Shown one piece after another: positions 38,125 through 47,448 of a stretch of DNA of 64,000 nucleotides. Below the pieces are notes generated by a model. It saw nothing but the letters and a program-made list of their open reading frames with translations, was not told the DNA's origin and did no database searches. Position 1 is the first letter of the stretch, and every line of letters begins with the position of its first letter. The stretch is from Paracoccaceae bacterium. Its GTDB lineage: Bacteria; Pseudomonadota; Alphaproteobacteria; Rhodobacterales; Rhodobacteraceae. The stretch covers positions 4,024,001 through 4,088,000 of the forward strand of contig CP075370.1 of NCBI GenBank assembly GCA_019454225.1. The letters are read 5' to 3'. The position numbers and the translations under genes are program-made.

Positions 38125-38547
38125 TCAAGCGAGGCCGGGCGGGCGCGGCCCGGCGGGGCGGGCCTCGATCACCACGAAGGCCTGCGCCCAAGGGTGGTCA
38201 TCGGTCAGCGTGACATGGACATGCGCCGTGTAACCCTCTGGCGTCATTGACTTCAGCCGCTCGGCTGCCCAGCCGGTCAGGTGCATCACCGGCTGGCCGG
38301 TGCGGATGTTCGACACCGCCATGTCGCGCCATGCGATGCCCATGCGCAGGCCAGTGCCAAGCGCCTTGGAACAGGCTTCCTTGGCGGCCCAGCGTTTCGC
38401 ATAGGTGGCCGCGACCTGGGCGCGCCGTTCGGCGGTGGCCTGTTCGCGGGGGGTGAAGACGCGGTTGCGGAAGCGGTCTCCGAAGCGGGCGAGGGTCGCC
38501 TCGATGCGCTCGATGTTCGCCAGATCGGTGCCGATTCCGAGGATCAT
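38125..38547 (-). CDS. acpS: Holo-[acyl-carrier-protein] synthase
   Basis: A protein of 140 residues that transfers 4'-phosphopantetheine from CoA to acyl carrier protein. The metal site [11 protein letters not shown] is at the N-terminus and [14 protein letters not shown] carries the second conserved glutamate and lysine. The ATG at 38547 gives the family start. It lies between pdxJ and lepB as in other Rhodobacterales. Confidence 0.94.
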   Translation of the reverse strand: MILGIGTDLANIERIEATLARFGDRFRNRVFTPREQATAERRAQVAATYAKRWAAKEACSKALGTGLRMGIAWRDMAVSNIRTGQPVMHLTGWAAERLKSMTPEGYTAHVHVTLTDDHPWAQAFVVIEARPAGPRPPGLA

Positions 38548-38569
38548 GGCCGTCCCGCAGCCGTCCCGC

Positions 38570-38612
38570 AGGCGTCGGTTCCGCGTATGGCATCCGTCCC
38601 GACAGGGCGCGC
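38570..38612. repeat. Intergenic repeat, copy B
   Basis: The same element as at 10934-10976, in the same orientation on the plus strand, 27.6 kb away. It lies between acpS and pdxJ, both on the minus strand. The flanking sequence has a run of eight C residues (38643-38650) and a GGCGCC hairpin. Confidence 0.7.
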
Positions 38613-38686
38613 GGTCGCAACGCGGGCCGCGCAACGGCGGCGCCCCCCCCGGAAGGCGCCGGTGCGGTGCGCGCGGGGACCGCCCG

Positions 38687-39445
38687 TCATGCCATCCCTG
38701 CCCGCACGGCATCCATGCGACGGCGCATTTCCTCGATCGCCGGGCCGAGGCCGCGAAAGATCGCCTCGCCCACCAGGAAGTGACCGATGTTCAGTTCCAT
38801 CACCTCGGGGAAGGCCGCGACATGGGCCGCCGTCTCGTAGTCGAGTCCGTGGCCCATGTGCACCTCGAGCCCGAGATCGTGGGCACGGCGGGCGGCCTGG
38901 CGCAGGGCATCCAGTTCGCGGGCGGCCTCGGCATCCTGCCCGTCGGCCACCAGGTCGCAGTAATGCCCGGTGTGGAACTCGACCACCTGGGCGCCGACGC
39001 GGGCGGCGGCCTCGATCTGGCGGGGATCATGGCCGATGAACAGCGACACGCGGATGCCGATCTCGCGCAGGCTGGCGACGAAGCCGGTCAGGCGGTTGGC
39101 GTCGCCCGCCACGTCGAGCCCGCCCTCGGTGGTGCGTTCCTCGCGCCGTTCGGGGACGATGCAGGCGGCGTGGGGGCGGTGGCGCAGGGCGATGGCCTGC
39201 ATGTCCGCCGTCGCCGCCATCTCGAAGTTGAGCGGAACCTGGATGCCCGCCATCAGCGCCTCGATGTCCGCATCGCGGATATGGCGGCGGTCTTCGCGCA
39301 GGTGCGCGGTGATGCCATCGGCGCCTGCCGCCTCGGCCACCAGCGCGGCGCGCAGCGGATCGGGCCACGCGCCGCCACGGGCGTTGCGGACGGTCGCCAC
39401 ATGGTCGATGTTCACGCCAAGGCGCAGGCGGCCCAATGGTCTCAT
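38687..39445 (-). CDS. pdxJ: Pyridoxine 5'-phosphate synthase
   Basis: A TIM-barrel enzyme of 252 residues that condenses 1-deoxy-xylulose 5-phosphate with 3-amino-2-oxopropyl phosphate. Signatures [37 protein letters not shown] and [12 protein letters not shown] are all present, including the catalytic His and Glu. It sits downstream of the DUF2062 gene with a 53-base gap. Confidence 0.95.
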   Translation of the reverse strand: MRPLGRLRLGVNIDHVATVRNARGGAWPDPLRAALVAEAAGADGITAHLREDRRHIRDADIEALMAGIQVPLNFEMAATADMQAIALRHRPHAACIVPERREERTTEGGLDVAGDANRLTGFVASLREIGIRVSLFIGHDPRQIEAAARVGAQVVEFHTGHYCDLVADGQDAEAARELDALRQAARRAHDLGLEVHMGHGLDYETAAHVAAFPEVMELNIGHFLVGEAIFRGLGPAIEEMRRRMDAVRAGMA

Positions 39446-39498
39446 GGCGGTGCTTCCCCAGCTCCCCGGACCGTCCGACGCGGCCCCTGGGGGGAAGC

Positions 39499-40179
39499 CT
39501 AGTGCCTTCCCGACCCGTCGTCACCCCCTGCCGCTGCGGCGCGGGCGCGCGCCTCGGCGCGGGCGGCGCGCTGCTTTTCGAACCGGTCGGCGAGGCGTTT
39601 CTTGCGCAGCTTCTGATACGCGCCGATGACCGGCAGCGACAGGTAATAGCCGACCAGCCCCGCGATGATGCCGGGGATCAGCCCGCCGATCATGTAGGGC
39701 CAGTAGACGCGGTGGAAGAATCGGTGAAGCCGTTCCCAGCGGGCCGGGGTGTCGGCGTCGAACAGCGCCCAGAAGTTCGCCGAAAGCTCGGCGCCCGCCT
39801 GGCCGAAGGCGGCGGCGATCTGGAGTGGCGTCATCTCGCCGCCATGGCCGAGAATCCAGTTGCCCAGTTCGACCGACAGCGCCGCGATGAACGGAAAGGT
39901 GATCGGGTTGCCGACCACGGTGGCGATCAGCGCCGCGATGATGTTGCCGCGCATCAGCCAGGCGATGCCCGCCGCAAAGAAGAAGTGCAGCCCGAAGAGC
40001 GGTGTGAAGCTGATGAACACGCCCGCGAAGATGCCGCGCGCGATGCGGTGGGGGGCATCGGGCAGGCGGCGCAGGCGATGCTGGATGTAGATCAGCGCGC
40101 GGCCCCATCCGGATTTCGGCCAGAAGCCCTCGGACAGCCATTGCAGCCAGCTGCGTTTGGTGCGCCGCTTGAAAACCAT
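39499..40179 (-). CDS. DUF2062 domain membrane protein
   Basis: A protein of 226 residues with DUF2062 features: [23 protein letters not shown] near residue 45, [21 protein letters not shown] near 78 and a last membrane segment near 165-190. The C-terminus is rich in Ala, Arg and Glu. It is a conserved neighbour of rsh and pdxJ in Rhodobacterales. The function is not known. Confidence 0.87.
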   Translation of the reverse strand: MVFKRRTKRSWLQWLSEGFWPKSGWGRALIYIQHRLRRLPDAPHRIARGIFAGVFISFTPLFGLHFFFAAGIAWLMRGNIIAALIATVVGNPITFPFIAALSVELGNWILGHGGEMTPLQIAAAFGQAGAELSANFWALFDADTPARWERLHRFFHRVYWPYMIGGLIPGIIAGLVGYYLSLPVIGAYQKLRKKRLADRFEKQRAARAEARARAAAAGGDDGSGRH

Positions 40180-40194
40180 TCCCCCGGCGACCCC

Positions 40195-42312
40195 CTACGG
40201 CTTTGCCCGGGGATCGTGACGGCGCGCAACCTCGGCCACATCCGTCTCGGCCTCAAGCGCCGTCATCACCATATGCAGATGCTCCACATCGCGCAGATCG
40301 ACATCAACCATGACTTTGTAAAAGTCGGGCTTGCGATCAAGGAAGTTCAGGTCCGAGATGTTGGCTTTTTGTTGACCGATCAAGGTGCAGACGCGGCCCA
40401 GAACGCCCGCGTCGTTGGAAATCGTCAGAATCAGCGAGACCGTGTAGGCTGCGGGGTGGCGGCCGGGCTTCCAGTGCAGGTCGACCCAGCGTTCGGTCTG
40501 GTCGTCGAATTCGGCCAGCGCGGGGCAGTCGGCGGCATGGGCGACGACTCCCTTGCCGCGATAGGTGATGCCGATGATGCGTTCGCCGGGCAGCGGCTGG
40601 CAGCAGGGGGCACGGCGGAAGGTGGTATCGGCGGCGACGCCGACCACCGGGCGCGCGGCATCGACCGTATCGCCGGGCACGGTGGCCAGTTCGGGATAGA
40701 GCGTCTCGACCACGCGGCGCGCGGTGATCTCGGCGCTGCCGAGCCGGGCCAGAAGGTCGGTCTCGTCGGCCAGGCCCAGCATCCGGGCGGCGGTGCGCAG
40801 GGCCTTGTCGGTGGACTTGCGGCCCACATGTTCGAAGGCGGCGCGCGCCAGTTCGTGCCCGAGCTTGACGAAGCGGCCGCGATCCTCCTCGCGCAGGGAC
40901 CGGCGGATGGCGGCCTTGGCGCGGCCGGTGGTGACGATGTCGATCCAGGACGCCTGCGGGCGCTGACCCTCGGCGGTGATGATCTCGACCGACTGGCCAT
41001 TCTTCAGCCGGGTCCACAGCGGCACGCGGATGCCGTCGACCTTGGCCGAGACGCAGGAATTGCCGATGCGCGTGTGGATCGCATAGGCGTAGTCGAGCGG
41101 CGTGGCGCCGCGCGGAAGCTGCACGACATCGCCCTTGGGGGTGAAGCAGAACACCTGGTCCGAGAACATCTCGAGCTTGACGTTCTCGAGGAAGTCGTCG
41201 GTGTCCTCCTCGCCCAGGCGGTCGGACAGCGCGGCGATCCAGCGGGCGGGGTCGACGGCAAAGGGGTTCTCGGCGCGGACGCCCTCGCGGTAGGACCAGT
41301 GCGCGGCCACCCCGGCCTCGGCCACCTCGTGCATCTGGCGGGTGCGGATCTGCACCTCGACCTTCTTGCCGTCGCGGCCCGAGACGGTGGTGTGGATACT
41401 GCGGTATCCGTTGTTCTTGGGCTGGCTGATGTAGTCCTTGAACCGGCCCGGCACGGCCTTCCAGCGCTGGTGGATCACGCCGAGGATGCGGTAGCAGTCG
41501 GCCACATCGGCGCAGATGATGCGGAAGCCGTAGATGTCGGACAGGCGCGAGAAGGCCAGGTCCTTTTCCTGCATCTTGCGCCAGATCGAATAGGGTTTCT
41601 TGGCGCGGCCGTAGACGGTGGCCTCGATCTGCACCTTGTCAAGCTCCAGGCGGATGTCGGCCGTGATCTTGTGGACCACGTCGCCCGCCTCTTTCTGCAG
41701 GGTCAGGAAGCGGCGGATGATCGAGTTGCGGGCCTCCGGGTTCAGGACCTTGAAGGACAGGTCCTCCAGTTCCTCGCGCATCCACTGCATGCCCATGCGA
41801 CCCGCGAGGGGGGCGAAGATCTCCATCGTCTCGCGCGCCTTCTGGGCCTGCTTCTCGGGCGACATGCTGCGGATGGTGCGCATGTTGTGCAGGCGGTCGG
41901 CCAGCTTGACGAGGATCACCCGCAGGTCGCGGGACATCGCCATGAAGAGCTTGCGGAAGTTCTCGGCCTGCTGGCTCTGCGCGGAGGAGAGTTGCAGGTT
42001 GGTCAGCTTGGTGACGCCGTCCACCAGTTCGGCAATCTCGTCGCCGAACTGGCGCGCGATCTCGCCATAGGTCGACTTGGTGTCCTCGATCGTGTCGTGC
42101 AGCAGCGCGGTCACGATGGTCGCGTCATCCAGGCGCTGCTCGGTCAGGATGGCGGCGACCGCGACGGGATGGGTGAAGTAGGGTTCGCCCGACTTGCGCA
42201 ACTGGCCCTCGTGCATCCGCAGGCCATAGGCATAGGCCCGGCGGATCAGATCGGCGTTGGTGCGCGGATTGTAGTTGCGGACGAGGGCGACCAGGTCTTC
42301 GACGTCGATCAT
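40195..42312 (-). CDS. rsh: Bifunctional (p)ppGpp synthetase/hydrolase (RelA/SpoT homologue)
   Basis: A protein of 705 residues with the complete Rsh layout. The HD hydrolase domain has His72-Asp73 and Glu77-Asp78 in ALLHDTIEDT; the synthetase domain follows at about residues 220-345 (GRAKKPYSIWRKM, RLSDIYGFRI, NGYRSIHTTV); TGS is at about 380-440; an ACT domain ends the protein. With both domains intact it probably makes and degrades (p)ppGpp as the only long Rsh in such genomes. It follows rpoZ, whose product binds ppGpp in many proteobacteria. Confidence 0.95.
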   Translation of the reverse strand: MIDVEDLVALVRNYNPRTNADLIRRAYAYGLRMHEGQLRKSGEPYFTHPVAVAAILTEQRLDDATIVTALLHDTIEDTKSTYGEIARQFGDEIAELVDGVTKLTNLQLSSAQSQQAENFRKLFMAMSRDLRVILVKLADRLHNMRTIRSMSPEKQAQKARETMEIFAPLAGRMGMQWMREELEDLSFKVLNPEARNSIIRRFLTLQKEAGDVVHKITADIRLELDKVQIEATVYGRAKKPYSIWRKMQEKDLAFSRLSDIYGFRIICADVADCYRILGVIHQRWKAVPGRFKDYISQPKNNGYRSIHTTVSGRDGKKVEVQIRTRQMHEVAEAGVAAHWSYREGVRAENPFAVDPARWIAALSDRLGEEDTDDFLENVKLEMFSDQVFCFTPKGDVVQLPRGATPLDYAYAIHTRIGNSCVSAKVDGIRVPLWTRLKNGQSVEIITAEGQRPQASWIDIVTTGRAKAAIRRSLREEDRGRFVKLGHELARAAFEHVGRKSTDKALRTAARMLGLADETDLLARLGSAEITARRVVETLYPELATVPGDTVDAARPVVGVAADTTFRRAPCCQPLPGERIIGITYRGKGVVAHAADCPALAEFDDQTERWVDLHWKPGRHPAAYTVSLILTISNDAGVLGRVCTLIGQQKANISDLNFLDRKPDFYKVMVDVDLRDVEHLHMVMTALEAETDVAEVARRHDPRAKP

Positions 42313-42343
42313 CGCAAGCCTTGCCGCCCCGGTCCCGGGGCCG

Positions 42344-42697
42344 TCAGTTCGCGCCCTGCGCTTCCATCAGCGCGCGCAGGAGCTTTTCCTCGGACATGTC
42401 GTCGAGCGCGGGACGATCCATGTCGGAGCCCATCAGGGCCGCCATCTGGTCATCCTCGGGTTCGTCGACTTCGATCTGCGTCTGGTGGCTTTCGATCATG
42501 CGCTCGCGCAGCACTTCGGCCGACTGGGTTTCCTCGGCGATCTCGCGCAGCGCCACCACGGGGTTCTTGTCGTTGTCGCGGTCGATGGTGATCGGCGAGC
42601 CCGACTGGATTTCGCGCGCGCGATGGGCGGCCAGCATCACCAGTTCGAACCGGTTCGGCACCTTGTCAACGCAATCTTCGACCGTCACGCGGGCCAT
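42344..42697 (-). CDS. rpoZ: RNA polymerase omega subunit
   Basis: A protein of 117 residues that begins [23 protein letters not shown], the omega signature, and has [12 protein letters not shown]. The C-terminus is acidic and typical of alphaproteobacteria. It assists folding of the beta-prime subunit and contributes to the ppGpp site. It is the first gene of the rpoZ-rsh operon, with a promoter directly upstream. Confidence 0.95.
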   Translation of the reverse strand: MARVTVEDCVDKVPNRFELVMLAAHRAREIQSGSPITIDRDNDKNPVVALREIAEETQSAEVLRERMIESHQTQIEVDEPEDDQMAALMGSDMDRPALDDMSEEKLLRALMEAQGAN

Positions 42698-42730
42698 GGG
42701 GGAACCTTTCCAGTGGGGGCGGGAATGGCT

Positions 42731-42759
42731 TATCTAAGGTGTGCGAATTGTCTTGACAA
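42731..42759 (-). promoter_or_regulatory. Promoter of the rpoZ-rsh operon
   Basis: On the minus strand TTGTCA (42754-42759) and TAGATA (42731-42736) are exactly 17 bases apart, the best sigma-70-like promoter in the window. The start should fall about 27 bases before the rpoZ ATG. It may drive the whole run down to recO. Confidence 0.65.
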
Positions 42760-42781
42760 GCGCGAAAGTGGCGCACGCGCG

Positions 42782-43684
42782 TCAGACAGAGGCGTTCGCG
42801 GCAGCCAGGCCGCGGCGAAGGCGGCGGATCAGGCGTTCGGCCAGCGGTCCCGTGTCTACCGGAGCAGGGTTCCAATTGATCGGCGCCTCGAAAGGGGGAA
42901 GGTGCAACGGCAGAAGTCGGGCCAGCACCGAGAAGCGATCATTCGCGGTGCGGCGAGCAAGCACCACTGGAATGCCCATGGCAAGGCAGGGTGCCGCGGC
43001 ATGGTGCAGCGGTGTGACGACCAGTGTAGCCCTGTCGCGGTAATCGGATAGCATCGCTGCACTCTGCAGTTCGGCCACCGTGCAGGCCTCGGCGTCAAGG
43101 GGAAGGCGCGCGACGGGCAGACGCTGGTAGACGAACACTGTTGAACGCTGCAGCCGTTCGGGCATTCGTTGCAGCACTTCAGCCGGAAACGCACCTGCGC
43201 CCTTACCAAAGATTGCCATGACGCAGGGCTGCCGTGGCGTGCTTGTGCGCCGAGGAAAGGTCAGCGACAGGCACCCTGTCACATTTGCCGCAATTCCAGC
43301 GGCGCGGCAGGCGGCAGCGGTCGCATGGTCGCGGCAGCCGATCGGCTGATACTGTCGAAGCCACGCAGCCTGCCGCGCGACTACCGGCGGCGCGGCCTGG
43401 AACCCTACGAAAACCGGTCGGATCTGGGGCGGCAGCGGAAAGGAGCGGTCGGTGAAGCAGGCGTTCATCGGCAGAATAACCGACGGTCCCCGATAGTCTG
43501 GCAGCGTGTCACGATCGACCGATATGACATCCGCGACGGCGATGCCGAATTCGGCATAGAGCCGGCGCACCGCAAGCGCCTGCACATAGTCTCCCAGATT
43601 GATGCCATCGCGCCGAAGGTCGGACGTTCTGTGTTCGGGCCGGTCGGGGGATGCGTAGCTAAACGACAAAACGCCGAACTTCAT
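42782..43684 (-). CDS. Polysaccharide pyruvyl transferase-like protein
   Basis: A protein of 300 residues with the fold of the polysaccharide pyruvyl transferase family: an N-terminal NLGDYVQALAVRRLY motif, GCRDHATAAACRAAG in the middle and VVTPLHHAAAPCLAMGIPVVL near residue 225. Members add ketal pyruvate to sugars in capsules and exopolysaccharides or act as glycosyltransferases. It lies beside the folK-GT29 gene, which also points to surface glycans. ATG 43684 is preferred to TTG 43693. Codon use has more rare codons than the core genes, suggesting later acquisition. Confidence 0.75.
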   Translation of the reverse strand: MKFGVLSFSYASPDRPEHRTSDLRRDGINLGDYVQALAVRRLYAEFGIAVADVISVDRDTLPDYRGPSVILPMNACFTDRSFPLPPQIRPVFVGFQAAPPVVARQAAWLRQYQPIGCRDHATAAACRAAGIAANVTGCLSLTFPRRTSTPRQPCVMAIFGKGAGAFPAEVLQRMPERLQRSTVFVYQRLPVARLPLDAEACTVAELQSAAMLSDYRDRATLVVTPLHHAAAPCLAMGIPVVLARRTANDRFSVLARLLPLHLPPFEAPINWNPAPVDTGPLAERLIRRLRRGLAAANASV

Positions 43685-43701
43685 GTACGCCAACCCCGGC
43701 C

Positions 43702-44844
43702 CTATTCCGCTTCACATATGCGCAGTTGGCCTGCCCGGGCAAGGGAACGTGCGAGGCGTTCCTCGGCCGCGAAGTCGTGCGGCCCGATGTGTGGTGCGTC
43801 CTGATAGAAGGTGGGGCTGCGTTTCCAGTCAAAGCCGAAAAGCACCACCTCGCGCGCGCCGCACCGCGTTACAAGGTCGATCACCATCGCCCCGGTGCTG
43901 GGCCTTGCGCCAAGCGCCGCGTTCAGTTCGGCCCACCAGTCCAGCGGATAGTGGAGAAGGCGCGGCAATGTCGCTGCCGCCGCGCCGCCGCGGCCCTTGG
44001 GGGACATCCAGACATGCACGGGCGCGGCGAACCCGGCCAGACGTTCGAGCCCGAGCGCGGCAGTGGAAAACGCCAGGACATCGGTACGAACCCCCTGCGC
44101 CACCGGATCGACGGGCACCCCGAGGTTCATCCGCACGACGCAATCCGCCGCCTCGATCGCGGCGCCGTGCCGCGTGCCGAGCAGCGAGGCCGCGTTGCCG
44201 ACCACCGCCACCGTCCGGCCGGCGAAGATGGCATCGAACGGTTCCCGGCGTTCGCCCGCGCCCGGGGCCGCCAGCGGCACGACGGCATCGCGGTCGGCCG
44301 ACGGCAGGGCGTCGAGCATCTGCGTGACGGTGCGGCCTGTCGCGGGGTGGCGCCAGCCGGCGGCGACCTCGACCAGCGGCACCAGCACGAAGGCGCGGTC
44401 CTGCATCCGGGGATGCGGCAGGATCAGCCGGTCCGGGGTGCGGGCGATCTGCCGTTCGACGGGCAGGGCGCGCCATTCGGCCGCAGTCGCGGCGTCGGGC
44501 AGCACCGCGTCGCCCATCGCGATCAGGTCGAGGTCGAGCGTGCGCATCCCCCAGCGCTGCGTCCGTTCGCGCCCGAAGGCGCGTTCCACCGCATGCAGCG
44601 CGGCCAGCACGGCGGCCGCATCCATGCCCGGGGCAGAAAGCCGGGCGGCGGCATTGACATAGTCGGGGCCCGCGCCCGCCGGAAAGCAGGGCGTGGCGTA
44701 GAGCCGGCTGACGGCCTCGACATGCAGGCCCTGACCGGGCAGGGCAGCCAGCGCCTTGCGCAGCGTTGACGCAGGGTCATCCTGCCCGTTGTGCAGGTTC
44801 GCGCCCAGCGCAACCAGGACGGGAAGCGAGGTGTCGCCGCTCAA
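43702..44844 (-). CDS. folK: FolK fused to a GT29 sialyltransferase-like domain
   Basis: A protein of 380 residues in two parts. Residues 1-195 are hydroxymethyldihydropterin pyrophosphokinase (VALGANLHNG, RWGMRTLDLDLI at about 98-108, LILPHPRMQDRAFVL at about 140-154), which serves folate synthesis. Residues 205-380 resemble GT29: a sialylmotif L-like TVAVVGNAASLLG and CVVRMN, a motif S-like PSTGAMVIDLVTRCG, and the VS motif H-x4-E as His356 and Glu361. No stop or start separates the parts. FolK alone is normally 160-190 residues. The first activity is well supported, the second is inferred. Confidence 0.85.
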   Translation of the reverse strand: MSGDTSLPVLVALGANLHNGQDDPASTLRKALAALPGQGLHVEAVSRLYATPCFPAGAGPDYVNAAARLSAPGMDAAAVLAALHAVERAFGRERTQRWGMRTLDLDLIAMGDAVLPDAATAAEWRALPVERQIARTPDRLILPHPRMQDRAFVLVPLVEVAAGWRHPATGRTVTQMLDALPSADRDAVVPLAAPGAGERREPFDAIFAGRTVAVVGNAASLLGTRHGAAIEAADCVVRMNLGVPVDPVAQGVRTDVLAFSTAALGLERLAGFAAPVHVWMSPKGRGGAAAATLPRLLHYPLDWWAELNAALGARPSTGAMVIDLVTRCGAREVVLFGFDWKRSPTFYQDAPHIGPHDFAAEERLARSLARAGQLRICEAE

Positions 44845-44868
44845 TGTTACACTTTCGTATAGGCGCGC

Positions 44869-44897
44869 TTGCGCTGTGTCGGAGGAGACTAGATACT
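44869..44897 (+). promoter_or_regulatory. Promoter for the NYN-domain gene
   Basis: TTGCGC (44869-44874) and GATACT (44892-44897) are spaced by 17 bases, which predicts a 5' untranslated region of about 75 bases before the gene at 44980. The divergent folK gene begins only 25 bases upstream. Confidence 0.4.
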
Positions 44898-44979
44898 TTG
44901 GTCAATTCGCGTTCGGAATAGTCGAAATTCGTTCACTCATCGATGTTGCGTACGCGAAGGCGATTTGAGGGGAAGACCA

Positions 44980-45588
44980 ATGTTTTACAAGGACGAACGG
45001 CTTGCGCTGTTCATAGACGGATCGAACCTGTATGCGGCGGCCAAGGCGCTGGGGTTCGACATCGACTACAAGCTTCTGCGGCAGGAGTTCATGCGGCGCG
45101 GCAAGCTGATCCGGGCGTTCTATTACACCGCGCTTCTGGAGAACGACGACTATTCGCCGATCCGCCCGCTGGTGGACTGGCTGCACTACAACGGCTTTGC
45201 CATGGTGACGAAACCGGCCAAGGAATACACCGACAGCCAGGGGCGTCGCAAGGTCAAGGGGAACATGGACATCGAGCTGACGGTCGATGCCATGGAGCTT
45301 GCGCCCCGGATGGACCACGCGGTGCTGTTCTCGGGCGATGGCGACTTCCGGCCGCTGGTGGAAAGCCTGCAGCGCCAGGGGGTCCGGGTGTCGGTGGTGT
45401 CGACCATCCGCAGCCAGCCGCCGATGATCGCGGACGAACTGCGCCGCCAGGCCGACAACTTCATCGAACTGGACGACCTGCGCGAGGTCATCGGGCGCCC
45501 GCCGCGCGAGCCGCGCGTCGACCCGCGCCCCGACATGCGGTCGGCGCCCGAGCGCGAGGAGCCGGGTGCGACGGTCGCGGCGAAATAG
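44980..45588 (+). CDS. NYN domain protein (LabA/DUF88 family)
   Basis: A protein of 202 residues with a PIN-like NYN nuclease fold. Candidate catalytic acids are Asp in LFIDGSNLY (residue 13 region), Asp in MDIELTVDAM and the Asp pair in LFSGDGDFRPLV. The ATG at 44980 is preceded by TGAGGGGAAG. NYN proteins are presumed RNases; bacterial LabA-like members affect RNA turnover. The C-terminal 40 residues are charged and likely unstructured. It is divergent from folK and followed by a strong terminator. Confidence 0.9.
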   Translation: MFYKDERLALFIDGSNLYAAAKALGFDIDYKLLRQEFMRRGKLIRAFYYTALLENDDYSPIRPLVDWLHYNGFAMVTKPAKEYTDSQGRRKVKGNMDIELTVDAMELAPRMDHAVLFSGDGDFRPLVESLQRQGVRVSVVSTIRSQPPMIADELRRQADNFIELDDLREVIGRPPREPRVDPRPDMRSAPEREEPGATVAAK

Positions 45589-45625
45589 GGACACTCGCGG
45601 AACGCGGACCTTCGGGTCTGCGCCG

Positions 45626-45661
45626 GGGCCGGGGCGTGGGGACGCCCCGGCCCTTTCCGTT
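45626..45661 (+). terminator. Strong intrinsic terminator after the NYN gene
   Basis: Eleven-base perfect arms (GGGCCGGGGCG at 45626-45636 and its complement at 45643-45653) with a six-base loop, followed by TTTCCGTT. It separates the NYN gene from ispH. Confidence 0.75.
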
Positions 45662-45724
45662 CGCGGGGTGGACGGCGGACGCGCCAGTGCTTATCCCTGA
45701 TGCAGGACCGCCCGCGAGGACCGC

Positions 45725-46678
45725 ATGACCGACCTGCCGCCCCTGACGCTGTACCTGGCTGCGCCGCGCGGGTTCTGTGCGGGTGTCGACCGCGCGATCC
45801 GCATCGTCGAGCTTGCGATCGAGAAATGGGGCGCACCGGTCTATGTGCGGCACGAGATCGTGCACAACCGCTATGTGGTCGATGACCTGCGCGCGAAGGG
45901 CGCGGTGTTCGTGGAGGAACTGGACGACTGCCCGGACGACCGGCCCGTCGTGTTCTCGGCCCATGGCGTGCCAAAGGCGGTTCCGGCCGAGGCCAGCCGG
46001 CGCAACATGATCGCCGTGGATGCGACCTGCCCGCTGGTGACCAAGGTTCACATGGAGGCCGCGCGCCATCACGAGAACGGGCTGCAGATGATCATGATCG
46101 GCCATGCGGGCCACCCCGAGACCGTGGGCACCATGGGCCAGCTTCCGCCGGGCGAGGTGCTGCTGGTCGAGACCGAGGCGGATGTGGCGGGGTTGCAGGT
46201 GCGCGACCCTGCAAGACTTGCCTTCATCACCCAGACGACGCTGTCGGTGGACGATACCGCCGGAATCGTGGCGGCGCTGCGTGCGCGGTTTCCCGCCATC
46301 CTGGGACCGCACCGCGAGGACATCTGCTATGCCACGACCAACCGGCAGGCTGCGGTCAAGGCGGTGGCGGGGCGGATCGATGCGCTGCTGGTGATCGGGG
46401 CGCCGAATTCGTCCAACAGCCTGCGGCTGGTCGAGGTGGGGCGGGCGGCGGGCTGCGCCTATGCGCAACTGGTCCAGCGGGCGGGCGACATCGACTGGCG
46501 CGCGCTGGCGGGCATCCGGTCGGTGGGCATCACGGCGGGGGCTTCGGCCCCCGAGATTCTGGTGAACGAGGTGATCGACGCCTTCCGCGCCCGCCATGCG
46601 GTGACCGTGGAACTGGTGGAGACCGCCCAGGAGAATGTCGAGTTCAAGGTGCCGCGCATCCTGCGTGAACCGGCCTGA
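45725..46678 (+). CDS. ispH: 4-hydroxy-3-methylbut-2-enyl diphosphate reductase
   Basis: An iron-sulfur enzyme of 317 residues that performs the last step of the MEP isoprenoid pathway. Its three cluster ligands are Cys18 ([11 protein letters not shown]), Cys102 ([11 protein letters not shown]) and Cys201 ([10 protein letters not shown]). The conserved HEIVHN and [10 protein letters not shown] stretches are present. An AGGA sequence precedes the ATG at 45725. It stands after the NYN terminator and probably has its own promoter. Confidence 0.95.
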   Translation: MTDLPPLTLYLAAPRGFCAGVDRAIRIVELAIEKWGAPVYVRHEIVHNRYVVDDLRAKGAVFVEELDDCPDDRPVVFSAHGVPKAVPAEASRRNMIAVDATCPLVTKVHMEAARHHENGLQMIMIGHAGHPETVGTMGQLPPGEVLLVETEADVAGLQVRDPARLAFITQTTLSVDDTAGIVAALRARFPAILGPHREDICYATTNRQAAVKAVAGRIDALLVIGAPNSSNSLRLVEVGRAAGCAYAQLVQRAGDIDWRALAGIRSVGITAGASAPEILVNEVIDAFRARHAVTVELVETAQENVEFKVPRILREPA

Positions 46679-46739
46679 GGGCTTTCTCTGCCCAGGTTTT
46701 CGCGCGATAGGTGTGGAACTGCGCAAGCGGAGGGCCATC

Positions 46740-47228
46740 ATGGCCAGACCCATCGCCGCCCTGACCGCCATGGCGTTCTGCGCCCTGCCCGGGTTTGCGG
46801 ACGAGCCTGCGGTGCCGGTTGCCACCTGGGCCGCGAACAATGGCACGCTGCCGCCCGCGTATCGCCGCAGCCTGCGGGCCGAGATCGACAGCGCGGGCTG
46901 GGTGACGATGCGATCCTGCCAGGGCTATGACGAGACCGGCCCGGCCTGCCGCATCAGCGCAGGCGAGGCGCCCGAAGGGGCGGTCGCCGCGATCCTTGCC
47001 GCGGCGGTTGCGGCGGAGATCTTTGCCCGGCCGCCGGTGTCGGATGCCATGGTGCCGGTGGGCGGCGGATCGGTCCACGGATCGGTCACGCTGGATGGCG
47101 AGACCGTGATGCTGCCCGCCTTTCCGGTCGAGGAGGATCGCAGGCGGGTTGCGGATGTGCTGCATGCGATCGCGACCGCGATACCGCCGGGCGGACAGGC
47201 GCAGCCTGCGGACGCAGACCTGCCATAG
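46740..47228 (+). CDS. Hypothetical periplasmic protein
   Basis: A protein of 162 residues with a signal peptide (MARPIAALTAMAFCALPGFA). The mature part has two cysteines (SCQGYDETGPACRIS) that could form a disulfide. I do not recognise a family. The ATG at 46740 gives the signal peptide; the gene follows ispH by 61 bases and may share its transcript. Confidence 0.6.
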   Translation: MARPIAALTAMAFCALPGFADEPAVPVATWAANNGTLPPAYRRSLRAEIDSAGWVTMRSCQGYDETGPACRISAGEAPEGAVAAILAAAVAAEIFARPPVSDAMVPVGGGSVHGSVTLDGETVMLPAFPVEEDRRRVADVLHAIATAIPPGGQAQPADADLP

Positions 47229-47448
47229 TGCGAGACGCAACGCCGTGACCCGGGTTCCTGCCGGCGGCCTTCGTCGTCGGCATCTCGCCCGGGGTCGGGA
47301 TGGCCGATGCGCCGCGGGCCGCGCCGGGCGCGCGGCTGGCGCCTGAACGGGCATGGTCGCGGCGCCGGCGCCCTGCGGATGACGGCCGATTTCATGTGAC
47401 AGACCGGCAGGGCGTGCCTAGCCTTCGGGCAAACCGGAGGCCCGCCCG

